Below, one piece after another: positions 63,058 to 64,000 of a stretch of 64,000 nt of DNA (position 1 is its first letter; each line of letters starts with the position of its first letter). The translations under genes were made by a program, and so were the position numbers. This stretch comes from Gluconacetobacter sacchari (lineage in GTDB: Bacteria > Pseudomonadota > Alphaproteobacteria > Acetobacterales > Acetobacteraceae): the NCBI RefSeq assembly GCF_014174255.1, contig NZ_JABEQJ010000001.1:62001-126000 (forward strand), read 5' to 3'. The notes below the pieces were generated by a model, which ran no database searches, was not told the origin of the DNA, and saw only the letters and a list, made by a program, of their open reading frames with translations.

Positions 63058-64000
63058 TTACAGCGCGAAGACATACAGATGACCTCCCAGCGGAATCGAA
63101 CGGACGCGCGGATCCTTCGCCATGTCGCCACCCCAGATCGGCACGCCGCCACCCCAGCCGGCATAGACGCCGACATATTGCTTGTCGCCGACCTTCCAGG
63201 TGCTGGGCACACCCAGGACACCCGACGACATTTTCGGACTCTTCCACAGCACGGCGCCCGTTTTCGCGTCGAAGGCGTACAGGTATCCGTCGGCACTGCC
63301 CGAGAAGACCAGTCCGCCGGCGGTCGCCAGCATGCCGCCATTCCATGGCAGCGCGGATTTGAACGACCACGCCTGCTTGCCGGTATCCAGGTCGATCGCC
63401 TGGACCGAGCCCCAGTCGTCGGGATGTTCCGGATCACGCATGACGGTAAAGGTCTCGCCCAGGAACGGCAGGCCCGCCTTGTACGAGACGGCCGCGCCCT
63501 TCATCTTCATGCAGGTATGCAAGGTCGGCACGTAGGCGAAATGGGTCTGCGGGTCGACGGCGATCGGCCACCAGTTCTTGCCGCCCAGGAAGCTGGGGCA
63601 GGTGAAGATTTCCTTGTCCACATCAGGCCGCATGGCGGGATCGGTGATCGGCTTGCCGTCCTTGAAGCCGGAAACCGACGTCGCATGCGCGAATTTCTCG
63701 GCATAGATCAGCTTGCCGTTCGTCCGATCGATCGCATAGAACCAGCCATTGCGGCTGGCGCTGACCAGCGCCTTGTACGTCTTGCCCTGATAGGTCAGGT
63801 CGGTCAGCACCGGCTCGTTCGTGCCGTCATAATCCCAGGTATCGTGCGGCGTGTACTGGTAATGCCACTTGATCTTGCCGGTCGCGGGGTTCAACGCGAT
63901 CACGCTGTCGGTATACAGATTGTCGCCCGGCCGCAGCACCGCCAGCCACGGCCCCGGATTGCCCACGCCCCAGATCAGCGAATCGGTCTGCGGGTCATAG
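63058..64000 (-). CDS. PQQ-dependent alcohol dehydrogenase, C-terminal part (partial)
   Basis: 313 residues are visible; the frame stays open to the window edge, so the N-terminal half is missing. It is a type I quinoprotein alcohol dehydrogenase: beta-propeller repeats (VIALNPATGKIKWHYQ, VQAIDLDTGKQAWSF, LYAFDAKTGAVLW), the metal-ligand Asn in GNPGPW and the catalytic Asp in TPHDTWDYDGTNE. The residue two after the catalytic Asp is again Asp (DYD, bases 63826-63834). This is the lanthanide signature of XoxF and PedH; Ca enzymes have Ala or Ser there. There is no fused C-terminal heme domain. The electron acceptor is the next gene. Confidence 0.9.
   Translation of the reverse strand, partial: YDPQTDSLIWGVGNPGPWLAVLRPGDNLYTDSVIALNPATGKIKWHYQYTPHDTWDYDGTNEPVLTDLTYQGKTYKALVSASRNGWFYAIDRTNGKLIYAEKFAHATSVSGFKDGKPITDPAMRPDVDKEIFTCPSFLGGKNWWPIAVDPQTHFAYVPTLHTCMKMKGAAVSYKAGLPFLGETFTVMRDPEHPDDWGSVQAIDLDTGKQAWSFKSALPWNGGMLATAGGLVFSGSADGYLYAFDAKTGAVLWKSPKMSSGVLGVPSTWKVGDKQYVGVYAGWGGGVPIWGGDMAKDPRVRSIPLGGHLYVFAL

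Overview
The window is a high-GC chromosomal segment that I read as coming from an acetic acid bacterium (Acetobacteraceae, Gluconacetobacter/Komagataeibacter-like). The case rests on three things seen together: a fused cellulose synthase BcsAB with BcsX, BcsY and BcsC, an alphaproteobacterial flagellar gene set with a CtrA-like regulator, and PQQ/cytochrome c alcohol oxidation genes. I see no rRNA, tRNA, CRISPR array, insertion sequence or phage gene.

Positions 1-33620 are a large flagellar cluster in several transcription units on both strands. It holds export apparatus (fliQ tail, fliR, flhB, flhA, fliI, fliJ), rod/hook/ring parts (flgE, flgI, flgJ, flgB, flgC, flgF, flgD, flgK, flgL, fliK), switch and stator parts (fliL, fliM, motB, motA), and several less known members. 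These are a DUF6468 protein, a lipoprotein, an FlgN-like protein, a DUF1217 protein carrying hook-like modules, an 864-aa periplasmic protein and a CtrA-family regulator with a degenerate receiver. Three putative glycosyltransferases sit in or beside the cluster (10647-12215, 18619-19383, 33744-35165) and may glycosylate flagellar proteins. Flagellin, fliF, fliG, fliN, fliP, flgG and flgH are not here, so the regulon is split.

Positions 35199-48961 (minus strand) are one cellulose operon of the bcsAB-bcsX-bcsY-bcsC type, extended at its 3' end by a secreted SGNH hydrolase and a PAS-GGDEF-EAL protein. The last two are translationally linked. The EAL half looks catalytically dead and the GGDEF half intact, so the operon may make its own c-di-GMP activator. 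A flagellar cluster directly abutting this operon suggests a motile/sessile switch locus.

Positions 48962-52675 are a small accessory stretch: an AT-rich intergenic region, a LuxR-type regulator of lower GC, a tetraheme cytochrome c with a b-type membrane partner, a TauE/SafE permease and a short acidic protein.

Positions 52834-64000 form an alcohol/aldehyde oxidation locus. It has an AcoR-like regulator without its AAA+ domain, an ExaC/AcoD-type aldehyde dehydrogenase behind a perfect palindrome, a TonB-dependent receptor, a NarL-type two-component pair, a porin, a fusion of a XoxJ-like binding protein with a cytochrome c, and the C-terminal half of a PQQ alcohol dehydrogenase. The dehydrogenase carries the Asp-Tyr-Asp signature of lanthanide-dependent enzymes. 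Strong perfect hairpins separate most of the convergent units.
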